Origin: Streptomyces sp. WMMB 322
GTDB lineage: Bacteria; Actinomycetota; Actinomycetes; Streptomycetales; Streptomycetaceae
Assembly: GCF_900090145.1 (NCBI RefSeq)
Contig: NZ_FMHI01000007.1
Location: 62,001-126,000 of the forward strand
DNA length: 64,000 nt
Direction of reading: 5' to 3'
This document shows positions 53,698-62,528 of the stretch, one piece after another. Under the pieces are notes generated by a model. It ran no database searches. It had not been told where the DNA came from and was given only the letters and a program-made list of their open reading frames with translations. How positions within the stretch are numbered: position 1 is the first letter of the stretch; each line of letters starts with the position of its first letter. The translations under genes and the position numbers were made by a program.

Positions 53698-54600
53698 TCA
53701 GGCGTTCTCGGCGGTCTTCGGCTCGGAGTCGTCGGCCGGCTTGTCCTCGGCCGGCTTCTCCTCGGCCTTGGCCTCGGCGGCCTTCTCCTCTTCCTTCGCC
53801 TCGGTCTTGCCCGCGGCGCCCTCGCTCTTCTCGCCCTCCAGGAGCTCACGCTCCCACTCGGCGAGCGGCTCGGCGGACTTGTCGCCGCTCTTGGCGGCCT
53901 CTGCGGCGCCGGAGCGGGCGATGAGGCCCTCGGCCGCGGCGTCGGCGATCACGCGGGTGAGGAGCGTGACGGAGCGGATGGCGTCGTCGTTGCCCGGGAT
54001 CTTGTAGTCGACCTCGTCGGGGTCGCAGTTAGTGTCCAGGATGGCGACGACGGGGATGTTTAGCTTCCGCGCCTCGCCCACCGCGATGTGCTCCTTCTTG
54101 GTGTCCACGATCCAGACGGCACTGGGCACCTTCTGCATCTCGCGGATACCGCCGAGGGTCTTCTCCAGCTTCGCCTTCTCGCGGGAGAGGACCAGCAGCT
54201 CCTTCTTGGTGAGGCCGGAGGCGGCCACGTCCTCGAAGTCGATCTGCTCCAGCTCCTTGAGCCGCTGCAGACGCTTGTAGACGGTCGAGAAGTTGGTCAG
54301 CATGCCGCCGAGCCAGCGCTGGTTCACGTAGGGCATGCCCACGCGCGTGGCCTGCTCGGCGATGGCCTCCTGGGCCTGCTTCTTCGTGCCGACGAACATG
54401 ATGGAGCCGCCGTGCGCGACGGTCTCCTTGACGAACTCGTAGGCGCGGTCGATGTACGACAGCGACTGGAGCAGGTCGATGATGTAAATGCCGTTGCGCT
54501 CCGTGAAGATGAAGCGCTTCATCTTCGGGTTCCAGCGGCGGGTCTGGTGCCCGAAGTGGACGCCGCTCTCCAGCAGCTCCCGCATCGTGACGACGGCCAT
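53698..54600 (-). CDS. rpsB: 30S ribosomal protein S2
   Basis: Small-subunit ribosomal protein. It has 300 residues; [36 protein letters not shown] and [12 protein letters not shown] are family signatures. The C-terminal 60 residues are Glu/Lys/Ala-rich ([20 protein letters not shown]), an extension usual in actinobacteria. ATG 54600 has GGAGA seven bases upstream. It starts the rpsB-tsf unit and is divergent from an M23 peptidase. Confidence 0.98.
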   Translation of the reverse strand: MAVVTMRELLESGVHFGHQTRRWNPKMKRFIFTERNGIYIIDLLQSLSYIDRAYEFVKETVAHGGSIMFVGTKKQAQEAIAEQATRVGMPYVNQRWLGGMLTNFSTVYKRLQRLKELEQIDFEDVAASGLTKKELLVLSREKAKLEKTLGGIREMQKVPSAVWIVDTKKEHIAVGEARKLNIPVVAILDTNCDPDEVDYKIPGNDDAIRSVTLLTRVIADAAAEGLIARSGAAEAAKSGDKSAEPLAEWERELLEGEKSEGAAGKTEAKEEEKAAEAKAEEKPAEDKPADDSEPKTAENA

Positions 54601-55125
54601 GGCCGTATCTCCTTGTATTGCTCGGTTGTCGTCAGCGCTGGCCGGGACGGCCATCGCTTGCCTGACGCCTCTGGCGCGCTGCCCGCGGGGCCTGTGGAGG
54701 GGCCCGTCGTGGGACCGAGATGCGCGGCCACCGGGTGAGGGTGGCGAGGCGTGCGAAGTCAGCCCGGTGGCCCGGGCCGCACCAGCAGTGTACGGGACCA
54801 GGGAGGGGCACGGCTCCCTGGCAGAGGGAATCCGGATTGCCGGACATGCGCCGCGGCCGTGCGCAGACTGCGGCATGTGCCGGGGCGCGCGACGGACGGT
54901 ACGCCCAGGGCAGGCACCTGGAGCAGACACCTCCGGCAGGTCCCTCCCGGGAGCACGGCGTGAGCACGCTGTCATGCCCGTGGGCGCACCGGTCACGGAG
55001 GCGCCGATGCCCCTCGCACGGGTGATCGCGCTGTCCACCAGGAGCCGGTTGTCCACGGAAGTTCAGCAAGATCCCCGCGCCCGGCCCCGGAACGGGACCG
55101 TGCATGTACGGCGACCGATCAGGGG
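54601..55125. other. 525-base divergent region of rpsB and the M23 peptidase
   Basis: No supported gene. Frames here have Arg/Pro/Gly-rich translations. The region must hold the rpsB promoter and leader; a TACACT hexamer around 54790 on the minus strand is a possible -10, without a convincing -35. The other side should carry the peptidase promoter. Confidence 0.45.
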
Positions 55126-56187
55126 GTGCTGTCCGTGGTCCGGGGTGAGCGGGCCGGCCGGAGTGCGCGAGGTGTCACAGGCGTGCGAGCCGGCCGAGGT
55201 TTTGGAGTTTTGCTCCGCGGGGTGGTGCGTGTGCCGGCCCGCGCGGTGCTTTGCACCGCGATCGTGCTGGTGCCGGCCGGCCCCATGAGTGCGCCGGCGC
55301 ACGCGGAGGAACGGCATGTGCCGCCGTCGGGGACGGCCCGGCGGGATGCGGTCCCGCGGGATCACGGCGGCGGCGACGGGAGGGTGTGGCCAGTGGCGGG
55401 GCACGCCGGGCTGCCTCGGGTCGCCCGCGGCTGGAAGCCGCCGCCGAAGCCCTGGGCCGCCGGTCACCGCGGGGTGGATCTCGCAGCTCCCCCGGGCAGC
55501 GCGGTGCGTGCGGTCGCATCGGGGCGGGTCTCGTTCGCGGGCAGGGTCGCCGGACGCTGGGTGGTGTCGGTGGAGCTGGCGGGCACGGGACACCCTCCGC
55601 TGCGCATGACGTACGAACCGGTCAGGCCGTCCGTCCACAGGGGCGACCGCGTGCGGGCCGGCCAGACCGTCGGCAAGGTGGCAGGCGGGCCCTTCCATTG
55701 CGACAGCGGCTGCCTGCACTGGGGCGCATTGCGGGGACGGCGCTATCTCGACCCTCTGTCGCTGCTGCGCGGCGGACCGTCGAGGCTGCTGCCGGTCTTC
55801 GGGGTGCCGGTGCCCGGTCACGCTCGCAACGTCGGCCCAGGAGGCACCGCCGGTGCGGGGTCCGGGCCGGGCGCCGGCGCGGGGACCGCTGCCGCCAGGA
55901 GGGCGGACGCCGAGCGACACCCGGTGGTGAACCGCGCCGCGGTGACGGACCCGGCCGTGACCGGTCAGACGCTTCCGGATCTGGGCCGGCTGTCACTTGC
56001 CGCGGGGCTGGGGTGTGCCGCCTGCTGGGCGCGACGGCGGCTGTCCTGCGCACTCCGTTGTCCTCGAGCCGGACGGCGACGGCGGGGGTGCCGCACCATG
56101 ACGGGACGTGGCGCCCCGCAGGAGGGCGGGGCGCAGCCCGGGAGCCGGTCGCGTCCGCCGCCCCGTGTCAGCTGCGGACGCCGCTGA
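55126..56187 (+). CDS. Secreted M23-family (LytM) metallopeptidase
   Basis: Predicted secreted peptidoglycan endopeptidase. A signal-like segment (ARAVLCTAIVLVPAGPMSAP, then AHAEER) gives export, with AHA as likely cleavage site. The LytM domain has HRGVDLAAPPGSAVRAVASG and the third motif CLHWGAL. The start is uncertain, since several GTG codons precede the signal. After the domain (to about residue 235) comes a Gly/Ala-rich stretch and a short hydrophobic segment (LSLAAGLGCAACWARR) with a basic tail. The end overlaps the convergent TetR gene by 20 bases. Confidence 0.78.
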   Translation: MLSVVRGERAGRSARGVTGVRAGRGFGVLLRGVVRVPARAVLCTAIVLVPAGPMSAPAHAEERHVPPSGTARRDAVPRDHGGGDGRVWPVAGHAGLPRVARGWKPPPKPWAAGHRGVDLAAPPGSAVRAVASGRVSFAGRVAGRWVVSVELAGTGHPPLRMTYEPVRPSVHRGDRVRAGQTVGKVAGGPFHCDSGCLHWGALRGRRYLDPLSLLRGGPSRLLPVFGVPVPGHARNVGPGGTAGAGSGPGAGAGTAAARRADAERHPVVNRAAVTDPAVTGQTLPDLGRLSLAAGLGCAACWARRRLSCALRCPRAGRRRRGCRTMTGRGAPQEGGAQPGSRSRPPPRVSCGRR

Positions 56188-56749
56188 GGGCCATGGAAAC
56201 CGCCGCTTCTGTGATCTCTTCGGGGCTCTCCGCGGCGCCGAGTTCGATGCGCCGTACCGCCGCGTCGACGACACCTTGGAGGAGCATCGCCGCCAGGCGC
56301 GGCTGGTCGTGCCCCAGCGCCGCGAGGGCCTCGACGACCATGGCGACGAGCCCTCCGTGGGCCGCGCGGATCTTCTCGCGTGCTCCGGCGTCCAGCTCAC
56401 CTGCGGAGATCGCCACGACCGCCCGGTGCCGCCCGTCTCCGACGAGCGCCAACTGCCGGCGGACGTAGGCTTCGATCTTCTCTTCCGGTGATTCGGCCTC
56501 GGCCATGGCCACCTCGACCTCGGCAGCCCACACGGGGAAGTCGACGGCGCAGAGTTCCTCGACGACCGCGCCGCGGGAACGGAAGTACTCATAGACCGAT
56601 GAGCGCGCGAGGCCGGTGCGCTGTGCGAGGGCGGGGAAGGTCAGGGCGTCGGTGCCGCCTTCGGACAGCAGTGCACGGGCAGCGTCGAGAAGCGCGGAGC
56701 GCTGCATGGTCCGGTGCTCGGCCACAGAGGCCGCTCGAATCCTTGGCAC
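56168..56749 (-). CDS. TetR-family transcriptional regulator
   Basis: A 193-residue regulator. The N-terminal helix-turn-helix is LLDAARALLSEGGTDALTFP, then ALAQRTGLARSSVYEYFRSR. The C-terminal ligand domain has VVAISAGELDAGAREKIRAA and AAMLLQGVVDAAVRRIELG. It lies between whiG (30 bases downstream) and the convergent M23 peptidase. Its target is unknown; it may share a transcript with whiG. Confidence 0.86.
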   Translation of the reverse strand: MPRIRAASVAEHRTMQRSALLDAARALLSEGGTDALTFPALAQRTGLARSSVYEYFRSRGAVVEELCAVDFPVWAAEVEVAMAEAESPEEKIEAYVRRQLALVGDGRHRAVVAISAGELDAGAREKIRAAHGGLVAMVVEALAALGHDQPRLAAMLLQGVVDAAVRRIELGAAESPEEITEAAVSMALSGVRS

Positions 56750-56778
56750 GCCCCCACCATACGGACGGAGGTACCGGT

Positions 56779-57627
56779 TCAGCGACCGACGTCGGCGAGC
56801 TTTGCCCGAAGCTGAAGGACGGACTTGGTGTGGATCTGGCTCACGCGGCTCTCGGTCACTCCGAGGACCTGGCCGATCTCCGCCAGTGTCAGGCCCTCGT
56901 AGTAGTAGAGGGTCACCACGGTCTTCTCCCTGTCAGGGAGGGTGTTGATCGCGCGGGCGAGCAGGCGTCTCAGCTCGCGGTCCTCGGCGACCTCGACGGG
57001 ATTGTCCGCGGCGGTGTCTTCCAAGGTGTCCATGAGGCTGAGGCGGTCTCCGCTCTCGCCGCCCACGTGCAGCAGTTCCTCCAGGGCCACGACGTTGGCG
57101 AGGGACAACTGGCTGAAGACACCGTGCAGTTCCTCCAGTGGGATGCCCATCTCCGCCGCGACCTCCGCCTCGGAGGGGCTGCGCCGCAGCGTCGATTCCA
57201 GGGTGGCGTAGGCACGTTCGACTGCCCGTGCCTTCTGGCGCACGGACCGGGGGATCCAGTCGAGGGCTCGCAGTTCGTCGATCATGGCTCCGCGGATGCG
57301 TGTGATCGCGTACGTCTCGAACTTGATGGAGCGCTCCGGGTCGAACTTCTCGATGGCGTCGATGAGTCCGAATACCCCTGAGGAGACGAAGTCGGCCTGT
57401 TCCACGTTGGGGGGCAGCCCGACGCTGACGCGCCCGGCGACGTACTTCACCAGGGGCGAGTAGTGCAGGATCAGCTGTTCCCGCAGCTGCTCGTCGCCCG
57501 TGGCCTTGTACGACCGCCACAGCTCGTCCAGCGCACTGTGACCGGCACCGAGTCCGGTGTACTCGGTGCCGGCGGGTGCCTCGGTGGCGGTGCCGGCGCG
57601 TTCAGGCCCGGGAGTGTGCTGGGGCAT
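56779..57627 (-). CDS. whiG: Sporulation sigma factor WhiG
   Basis: FliA-type sigma factor that starts aerial hyphae on the path to spores in Streptomyces. It has 282 residues. Region 2 includes [20 protein letters not shown] and [20 protein letters not shown], region 3 [20 protein letters not shown], and region 4 [21 protein letters not shown] chose ATG 57627 ([10 protein letters not shown]) with AAGGCGA just upstream. The match in pattern to Streptomyces WhiG is close over the whole length. It marks the host as a sporulating streptomycete. Confidence 0.96.
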   Translation of the reverse strand: MPQHTPGPERAGTATEAPAGTEYTGLGAGHSALDELWRSYKATGDEQLREQLILHYSPLVKYVAGRVSVGLPPNVEQADFVSSGVFGLIDAIEKFDPERSIKFETYAITRIRGAMIDELRALDWIPRSVRQKARAVERAYATLESTLRRSPSEAEVAAEMGIPLEELHGVFSQLSLANVVALEELLHVGGESGDRLSLMDTLEDTAADNPVEVAEDRELRRLLARAINTLPDREKTVVTLYYYEGLTLAEIGQVLGVTESRVSQIHTKSVLQLRAKLADVGR

Positions 57628-57903
57628 GCGTCGCCTTGAGCCGTTCTGCTGAGTAGTCGTCACGCGGCGGAAGCGTGTGCGTGACCGGGTGCCTCTTCCT
57701 TGGGAGGTGTGAGCGTAGCGTGACCTCACGGTCGCAATATGCGATGAGCTCCCGCGTCAGCATGCGCAGATACGTTCCGCTGCCCGCACCCGGGAGTTAC
57801 TGCCGTGGTAGCGCCCGGAACCGGCCTTCGGGGGTGGGCGGGACGCAACCAGAGCATGCGGATCACCCTTTCATTCGATAGCCGCAGGTCAAGGACCGGC
57901 TCA
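57628..57903. other. 276-base whiG upstream region
   Basis: Gap between the dprA stop and whiG start on the minus strand. No gene is supported. It should hold the whiG promoter; a TGACCTCACGGTCGCA-like stretch near 57720-57736 is partly palindromic. No clear terminator for dprA was seen. Confidence 0.4.
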
Positions 57904-59115
57904 TCACTCGATGGGGTGCCCGGCAGCGCTCCGGGACGCCGCGGACCGGTTCAACTGCCAACCGGCGCCCAGGCGTTCGACGAAGCCCAGCGCGCACAGC
58001 TCCTGCAGTCTCGCCAGGGCCGCATCAGCAGTGATGCCGACGGCCTGCGCGAGCTGCGCGGACCGGGCGGCCCCGCGCGCGGGCAACGCGTCGAGCACCA
58101 TTGCGGCCTCGCCAGGCAGCACGTCACGCGGCACTGCCGCGCCTCGTCTCCGCGGGGCCAGCTCACCGATGCTGCCCACCATTTCGATCACTTCGGCTGC
58201 GTCCGTGACGAGGCTCCCCTCCTCCCTGAGCAGTTCGTGCACCCCGGCGGAGAGCCCCGAGGTGACCGGCCCGGGCACACCCATGACGAACCGGCCCAGC
58301 CGTCGCGCGTGCCGTGCCGTCGACAACGAACCGCTGCGCAGCGCCGCTTCGACGACGACCGTGCCCCGTGTGAGTGCGGCGATCACCCGGTTGCGGAGTA
58401 CGAAGCGGCTCGGCGTCGGGTGATCCTTCGGAGGCAACTCGGCCAGCACCAGACCCTGTTCGGCGATGCGCGCGATCAACTCGGCGTGGCCCGGCGGATA
58501 GGCCACGTCCACCCCGCACGCCAGAACCCCGACGGTGGCGCCGCCCGCCGCGAGGGCGCCCCTGTGCGCGGCCCCGTCGATGCCGTACGCCGCACCGGAG
58601 ATCACGGTCCAGCCGCGTTCGGCCAGTCCCGCCCCGAGCAACGCCGCCACATGCACGCCGTACTCGGTGCAGGCGCGGGCGCCGACGATCGCGACCGAAC
58701 GAAGCGCCCACAGCCGAAGACTGGGGGCACCGCGCACCCACAGCCCGATGGGCCTCGTCACGCCCAGGGCGTCGAGCTGACCGGGCCATTCGTGGTCTCC
58801 CGGGCAGACGAAGCGCCCACCGAGGGCCTCGACTGCCGCCAAGTCGGCCTCGGGACGGGCTCGTTCCGCGCGGGAGCGCAGTCCGGCCCAGCGGCTCTCG
58901 TCGGCCCCCGGCATCGCACCGGAGTCGTCGCGAAGCGCACGCACCACCTCCTGCGCGCCGTAAGTCCTCAGCCAGCGCCCCGCCTTCTCGTCACCGGGCT
59001 CCACGATCCTGGTCAGGGCGGCGCGGGCGAGACGCTCCTCCGGGCACGGCTCGCACTGCTCGGGATCCTCGGGAACCTTCCCTGTGGCGGGGCGGCCGTG
59101 CGCGTCGGTGGTCAT
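57904..59115 (-). CDS. dprA: DNA processing protein A
   Basis: Single-strand DNA-binding Rossmann-fold protein; in competent bacteria it loads RecA on incoming DNA, while its role in Streptomyces is unclear. It has 403 residues. Signatures are VAIVGARACTEYG, then VISGAAYGIDGAAHRGALAA and LACGVDVAYPPGHAELIARI. NRVIAALTRGTVVVEA and ARRLGRFVMGVPGPV follow. The C-terminal part (LPARGAARSAQLAQAVGI) is a winged-helix-like domain. ATG 59115 overlaps the comM stop (ATGA). Confidence 0.94.
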   Translation of the reverse strand: MTTDAHGRPATGKVPEDPEQCEPCPEERLARAALTRIVEPGDEKAGRWLRTYGAQEVVRALRDDSGAMPGADESRWAGLRSRAERARPEADLAAVEALGGRFVCPGDHEWPGQLDALGVTRPIGLWVRGAPSLRLWALRSVAIVGARACTEYGVHVAALLGAGLAERGWTVISGAAYGIDGAAHRGALAAGGATVGVLACGVDVAYPPGHAELIARIAEQGLVLAELPPKDHPTPSRFVLRNRVIAALTRGTVVVEAALRSGSLSTARHARRLGRFVMGVPGPVTSGLSAGVHELLREEGSLVTDAAEVIEMVGSIGELAPRRRGAAVPRDVLPGEAAMVLDALPARGAARSAQLAQAVGITADAALARLQELCALGFVERLGAGWQLNRSAASRSAAGHPIE

Positions 59116-60758
59116 GGCCGCCCCCGGAGCGAGACCCCAGCCGGGGAAGGAGATGTGCCCCGTCGGATCCCTGTGCGGAGCTCGAGGGCCCAGTCGACGT
59201 CCTGGGCCGTCGGGCGGTCGTGCCCCGCCAGGTCGGCGACCGTCCAGGCGACACGGAGCACTCTGTCCATCCCGCGGGCGGTGAGCAGCCCGTGCTCCAT
59301 GTCCTCCTCCGCCCTGCTCAACGCTCCCGGCTCGGCGGGCCAGCGCGTACGCAGCTCGTGTCCGGGGACATCGCTGTTCGCCGACCACGGCGTCCCCATG
59401 TAGCGCGCGGCAGCGCGCTCCCGCGCGGCCAGCACGCGCTCCGCCACCGCCGCCGTGCTCTCCGACTTCCCGTGCAGGCCCGCCAGTTCGGAACGGGTGA
59501 GCGGCTTGACGTGGACCCTGAGGTCGACCCGGTCCATCAGCGGCCCCGAGAGCCTCGCCCGGTACCGCCTGACCGAGGCGGGGCGGCATTCGCACTCCCC
59601 GCCCTTCATGCCGTGACGACCGCACGGACAGGGGTTCGCGGCGAGAGCGAGCAGGAACCGGGCGGGCATCCGCATCATCCCGGAGGCCCGTGCGACCACG
59701 ACCTGCCCCGACTCCAGCGGCTGCCGCATCGCGTCGAGGACGCGTCCGCTGCACTCGGCCGCCTCGTCCAGGAACAAGACCCCGTGATGCGCCATGGACA
59801 CCGCTCCCGGACGCGGGAGGCCCGATCCGCCGCCGACCAGGGAGGCCATCGTCGCCGAGTGGTGAGGGGCGCAGTAGGGCGGGCGCGTGACCAGCGGCTG
59901 CCCCGGGGGCAGCACACCGGCCACCGAGTGGACGGCGGTCACCTCCAGCGACTGCTGCGACGTCAGCGGCGGCAGCAGCCCCGGGAGGCGCTCGGCCAGC
60001 ATGGTCTTGCCGGCCCCGGGCGGGCCTTTGAAGAAGATGTGGTGACGGCCGGCCGCCGCCACCTCCAGCGCTCGGCGCGCGGTGTGCTGGCCGGCGACGT
60101 CGGCCATGTCGAGGGGGCGCTCCGCTCTGCGGGCGGCCCCGGGTGCCGCCCACCCCTGGCCGGGCAGCGACAGCACTGACAGGCCACGGTCGCCGGCCGG
60201 CTCGTCCACGGGCAGCCCTTCGGGCGGCTCTTCCTCCGGAACGGGCTCGTCGTTGAGCAGCGCGATCAGCTGCCGGAGGCTGCGGACGCCCAGGACGCTC
60301 ACATCCGGCACCAGGGACGCCTCGGGCACCGCCTCCTCCGGGACGACGACCTGCCGGTGTCCCGCGTCGGCCGCGGCCAGAACCGCCGGAAGCACTCCCC
60401 GCACGGGACGCACGCGCCCGTCGAGGCCCAGTTCGCCCAGCATCAGCAAGCCGGCGACGCTGCGCGGATCGATCCGCTCGGCCGCTCCCAGCACCGCACA
60501 GGCGACGCCCAGGTCGAACCCGCTGCCGCTCTTGGGCACGGAGGCCGGACTCAGCCCGACGGTGAGCTTTTTCTGGGGCCACTCGGCACCCGCGTTGACC
60601 ACCGCAGCCCGTACACGGTCGCGGCTCTCGGTCAGGCTCTTGTCGGGCAGACCCACCAGCGTGAACGTCGCGACGCCCGGCTCCAGATCGGCCTGGATCT
60701 CGACGACGACGCCCTCCACGCCCACCAGCGCCACCGAGCACGTCCGGGCGAACCCCAT
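59112..60758 (-). CDS. comM: YifB/ComM family AAA+ (Mg-chelatase-like) ATPase
   Basis: A 548-residue AAA+ protein. The N-terminal Lon-protease-like fold (LTVGLSPASVPKSGSGFDLG) is followed by Walker A FKGPPGAGKTMLAERLPGLL and Walker B GVLFLDEAAE. A zinc-type cluster CPCGRHGMKGGECEC and PLMDRVDLRVHVKPL are also typical. ComM is a branch-migration helicase in transformation in Gram-negative bacteria; in actinobacteria it is linked to dprA but untested. ATG 60758 overlaps the yraN stop (TGATG). Confidence 0.94.
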   Translation of the reverse strand: MGFARTCSVALVGVEGVVVEIQADLEPGVATFTLVGLPDKSLTESRDRVRAAVVNAGAEWPQKKLTVGLSPASVPKSGSGFDLGVACAVLGAAERIDPRSVAGLLMLGELGLDGRVRPVRGVLPAVLAAADAGHRQVVVPEEAVPEASLVPDVSVLGVRSLRQLIALLNDEPVPEEEPPEGLPVDEPAGDRGLSVLSLPGQGWAAPGAARRAERPLDMADVAGQHTARRALEVAAAGRHHIFFKGPPGAGKTMLAERLPGLLPPLTSQQSLEVTAVHSVAGVLPPGQPLVTRPPYCAPHHSATMASLVGGGSGLPRPGAVSMAHHGVLFLDEAAECSGRVLDAMRQPLESGQVVVARASGMMRMPARFLLALAANPCPCGRHGMKGGECECRPASVRRYRARLSGPLMDRVDLRVHVKPLTRSELAGLHGKSESTAAVAERVLAARERAAARYMGTPWSANSDVPGHELRTRWPAEPGALSRAEEDMEHGLLTARGMDRVLRVAWTVADLAGHDRPTAQDVDWALELRTGIRRGTSPSPAGVSLRGRP

Positions 60759-61141
60759 CAGGCCACCCCGCGTGCGTGCTGGACCAGTGGCGCGCCCCGG
60801 TCCGGCAGCAGCACTCCGACGAGGTCGATCCGCACTCCACCGCGGGGCGGCTGCCCGTACCGGCCGAGCCAGCATTCGGTCAGCCAGCGCGAGGCCAGTC
60901 TCCGCAGCCGTGCCGACTTCGCGGGTGTGACCGCGGACATCGGATGCTCGAATGTCCCGCCCCGCCCAGCACGCCTGGTCTTGACCTCGCAGATCACCAG
61001 CGCGTCCCTGTCCCGCGCGACGATGTCGAGCTCGCCCTCGGCGCAGCGCCAGTTGCGCTCCAGAACCGCCATTCCCGCCTGACGCAGCCTCCGGGCCGCG
61101 ACATCCTCCCCGTACCGACCGAGGGCTTTACGGGCGCTCAT
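60758..61141 (-). CDS. UPF0102 (YraN) endonuclease-like protein
   Basis: A 127-residue protein of the YraN family, a restriction-endonuclease-like fold. The motif is [20 protein letters not shown], then VKTRR, matching the GElDLIa...vFVEVK pattern with its metal-binding acids. The start [20 protein letters not shown] is conserved. ATG 61141 has GGAGG eight bases upstream. It leads the yraN-comM-dprA operon with one- to four-base overlaps. Function is unproven. Confidence 0.9.
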   Translation of the reverse strand: MSARKALGRYGEDVAARRLRQAGMAVLERNWRCAEGELDIVARDRDALVICEVKTRRAGRGGTFEHPMSAVTPAKSARLRRLASRWLTECWLGRYGQPPRGGVRIDLVGVLLPDRGAPLVQHARGVA

Positions 61142-61357
61142 CAGCACCACCTCCGGTCACCGACTGTGACGGAAGGAGGGCGAGCCAGTTGATCAAGGCG
61201 GAGATCCGGGGACAACCGGTGGACTGTGGAGAAAGCCGTCACCCTCAGGGAGACGACGACGCCGCTGGAACTTGGCTCGGCGCGTGCGGAAGCGCGGTCC
61301 ACCGGCAACCAGGGCCGGCAAGGGTGCCGGATGCGCGGGACAGGCGGCGGGAGGCGG
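61142..61357. other. 216-base gap before the yraN operon
   Basis: Sequence between the yraN start and the DUF2469 stop, both on the minus strand. No gene is seen. It should hold the yraN-operon promoter; no hairpin of terminator strength was found. Confidence 0.4.
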
Positions 61358-61681
61358 TCAGCCCTTGAAGCCGGAGTTCTCGGGCAGATCGAGGTCGCTC
61401 TTGTTCAGCTCCTCGATGTTCACGTCCTTGAAGGTCAGGACCCGCACCTGCTTGACGAACCGGGCGGGACGGTACATGTCCCACACCCATGCATCGGCCA
61501 TGGAGACCTCGAAGAAGACCTCACCCTGAGCCGAGTGCACCTGCATCTCGTAGTCGTTGGTGAGGTAGAACCGCCGGTCCGTCTCGATCACGTACTTGAA
61601 AAGACCGACGACGTCCCTGTACTCCCGGTAGAGCTTCAGCTCCATCTCGGTCTCGTACTTCTCGAGGTCCTCGGCGCTCAT
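61358..61681 (-). CDS. DUF2469 family protein
   Basis: A 107-residue conserved actinobacterial protein. It starts MSAEDLEKYETEMELKLYRE and contains YVIETDRRFYLTNDYEMQV and WVWDMYRPARFVKQVRVLTF. The family has no assigned role. Here it lies 39 bases downstream of a signal peptidase gene and probably shares its transcript. In other Streptomyces I recall a NUDIX gene at this junction; none is present here. Confidence 0.9.
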   Translation of the reverse strand: MSAEDLEKYETEMELKLYREYRDVVGLFKYVIETDRRFYLTNDYEMQVHSAQGEVFFEVSMADAWVWDMYRPARFVKQVRVLTFKDVNIEELNKSDLDLPENSGFKG

Positions 61682-61720
61682 GGCATGTTCCCCTTCAGCC
61701 GTGCGTGCCCCCATTGTGCG

Positions 61721-62449
61721 TCAGCCGCGAGTGCCCCGTCCGGCCCGCCGCGCGATCGGGCCGTACGCCGCCCCGCCGAGGATCAGCGCCGCACCCGCGA
61801 CGACGGCGACGATCAGCGGCTGGAGCGGGCCCGGGTCCGAGGTCCCGCCCGGCAGTGCCGAGAAATCGCCGGGCCGCGCGAGCATCCCCAGTCCGCTCGT
61901 GGGCCACGCGACGGCGTCCACCCGGGCCTTCACCGCGGATCGCGGAACCGCCCCGTGGTCGCCGTCGTCGAGGTGGACGCGGGAGTCGACCGAATCCATC
62001 CGGTGGTCGCCGAGCAGGAAGAGCTTGCCGCCGGGCACCTTCGTCGCCTTGAAGGGTGGCTGGGAATCGGGTCCCTTGCTCTTCAGATACGACTCCTGGA
62101 GGGTCTTCCCGTTGACCGAGAGCCGGCCCTGCTTGTCGCAGCACTCGACCTTGTCACCGCCGGTGCCCACAACCCGCTTGACCATCGGGACGGAGCCCCA
62201 CACCGAGTCCTGGAAGACGATGACGTCGCCGCGGCGGACATCCTCACCGTCTATCCGCTCCGCGAGCACACGGTCACCGGCCTTGACCGTCGGGTCCATG
62301 GAATCCGTCGGCACCGTGTAGGGCTGGTACAGGACGGCACCCATCACGAAGGCCCCGAGGAAGAGCACGCAGCCGATCGCCACGGCGATCCCCGAGAGTG
62401 CCTGTCCGAAGCGCCCGCGACTTGCTCCAGTACGTCCAGACTTGGTCAT
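61721..62449 (-). CDS. Type I signal peptidase (third of the cluster)
   Basis: Membrane-bound peptidase that cleaves signal sequences of exported proteins; 242 residues. One N-terminal membrane segment (ALSGIAVAIGCVLFLGAFVM) is followed by the catalytic Ser in VPTDSMDPT and the Lys in VPMVKRVVGTGGDK. FLLGDHRMDSVDSR is the family box. A second membrane segment (LIVAVVAGAALILGG) closes the C-terminus. ATG 62449 has GGGAG seven bases upstream. By order it corresponds to the last of the sip genes. Confidence 0.92.
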   Translation of the reverse strand: MTKSGRTGASRGRFGQALSGIAVAIGCVLFLGAFVMGAVLYQPYTVPTDSMDPTVKAGDRVLAERIDGEDVRRGDVIVFQDSVWGSVPMVKRVVGTGGDKVECCDKQGRLSVNGKTLQESYLKSKGPDSQPPFKATKVPGGKLFLLGDHRMDSVDSRVHLDDGDHGAVPRSAVKARVDAVAWPTSGLGMLARPGDFSALPGGTSDPGPLQPLIVAVVAGAALILGGAAYGPIARRAGRGTRG

Positions 62450-62528
62450 CCCTGCACTCCCGGTCAGCTCGCCGCTTCGGTCTGCGCGCACCTTACCCGG
62501 GGTAGAGAGGCGTGAGTACGGGGGGAGG

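Noticed and set aside
54720..55025. Small plus-strand ORFs upstream of the M23 peptidase
   Set aside because: No ribosome site and Arg/Gly-rich translations; they lie in the rpsB promoter region.
57904..60840. A single 978-codon minus-strand frame across comM and dprA
   Set aside because: Only the last 403 codons are dprA. The earlier part reads comM in the wrong frame; the ATGA overlap at 59112-59115 gives the real junction.
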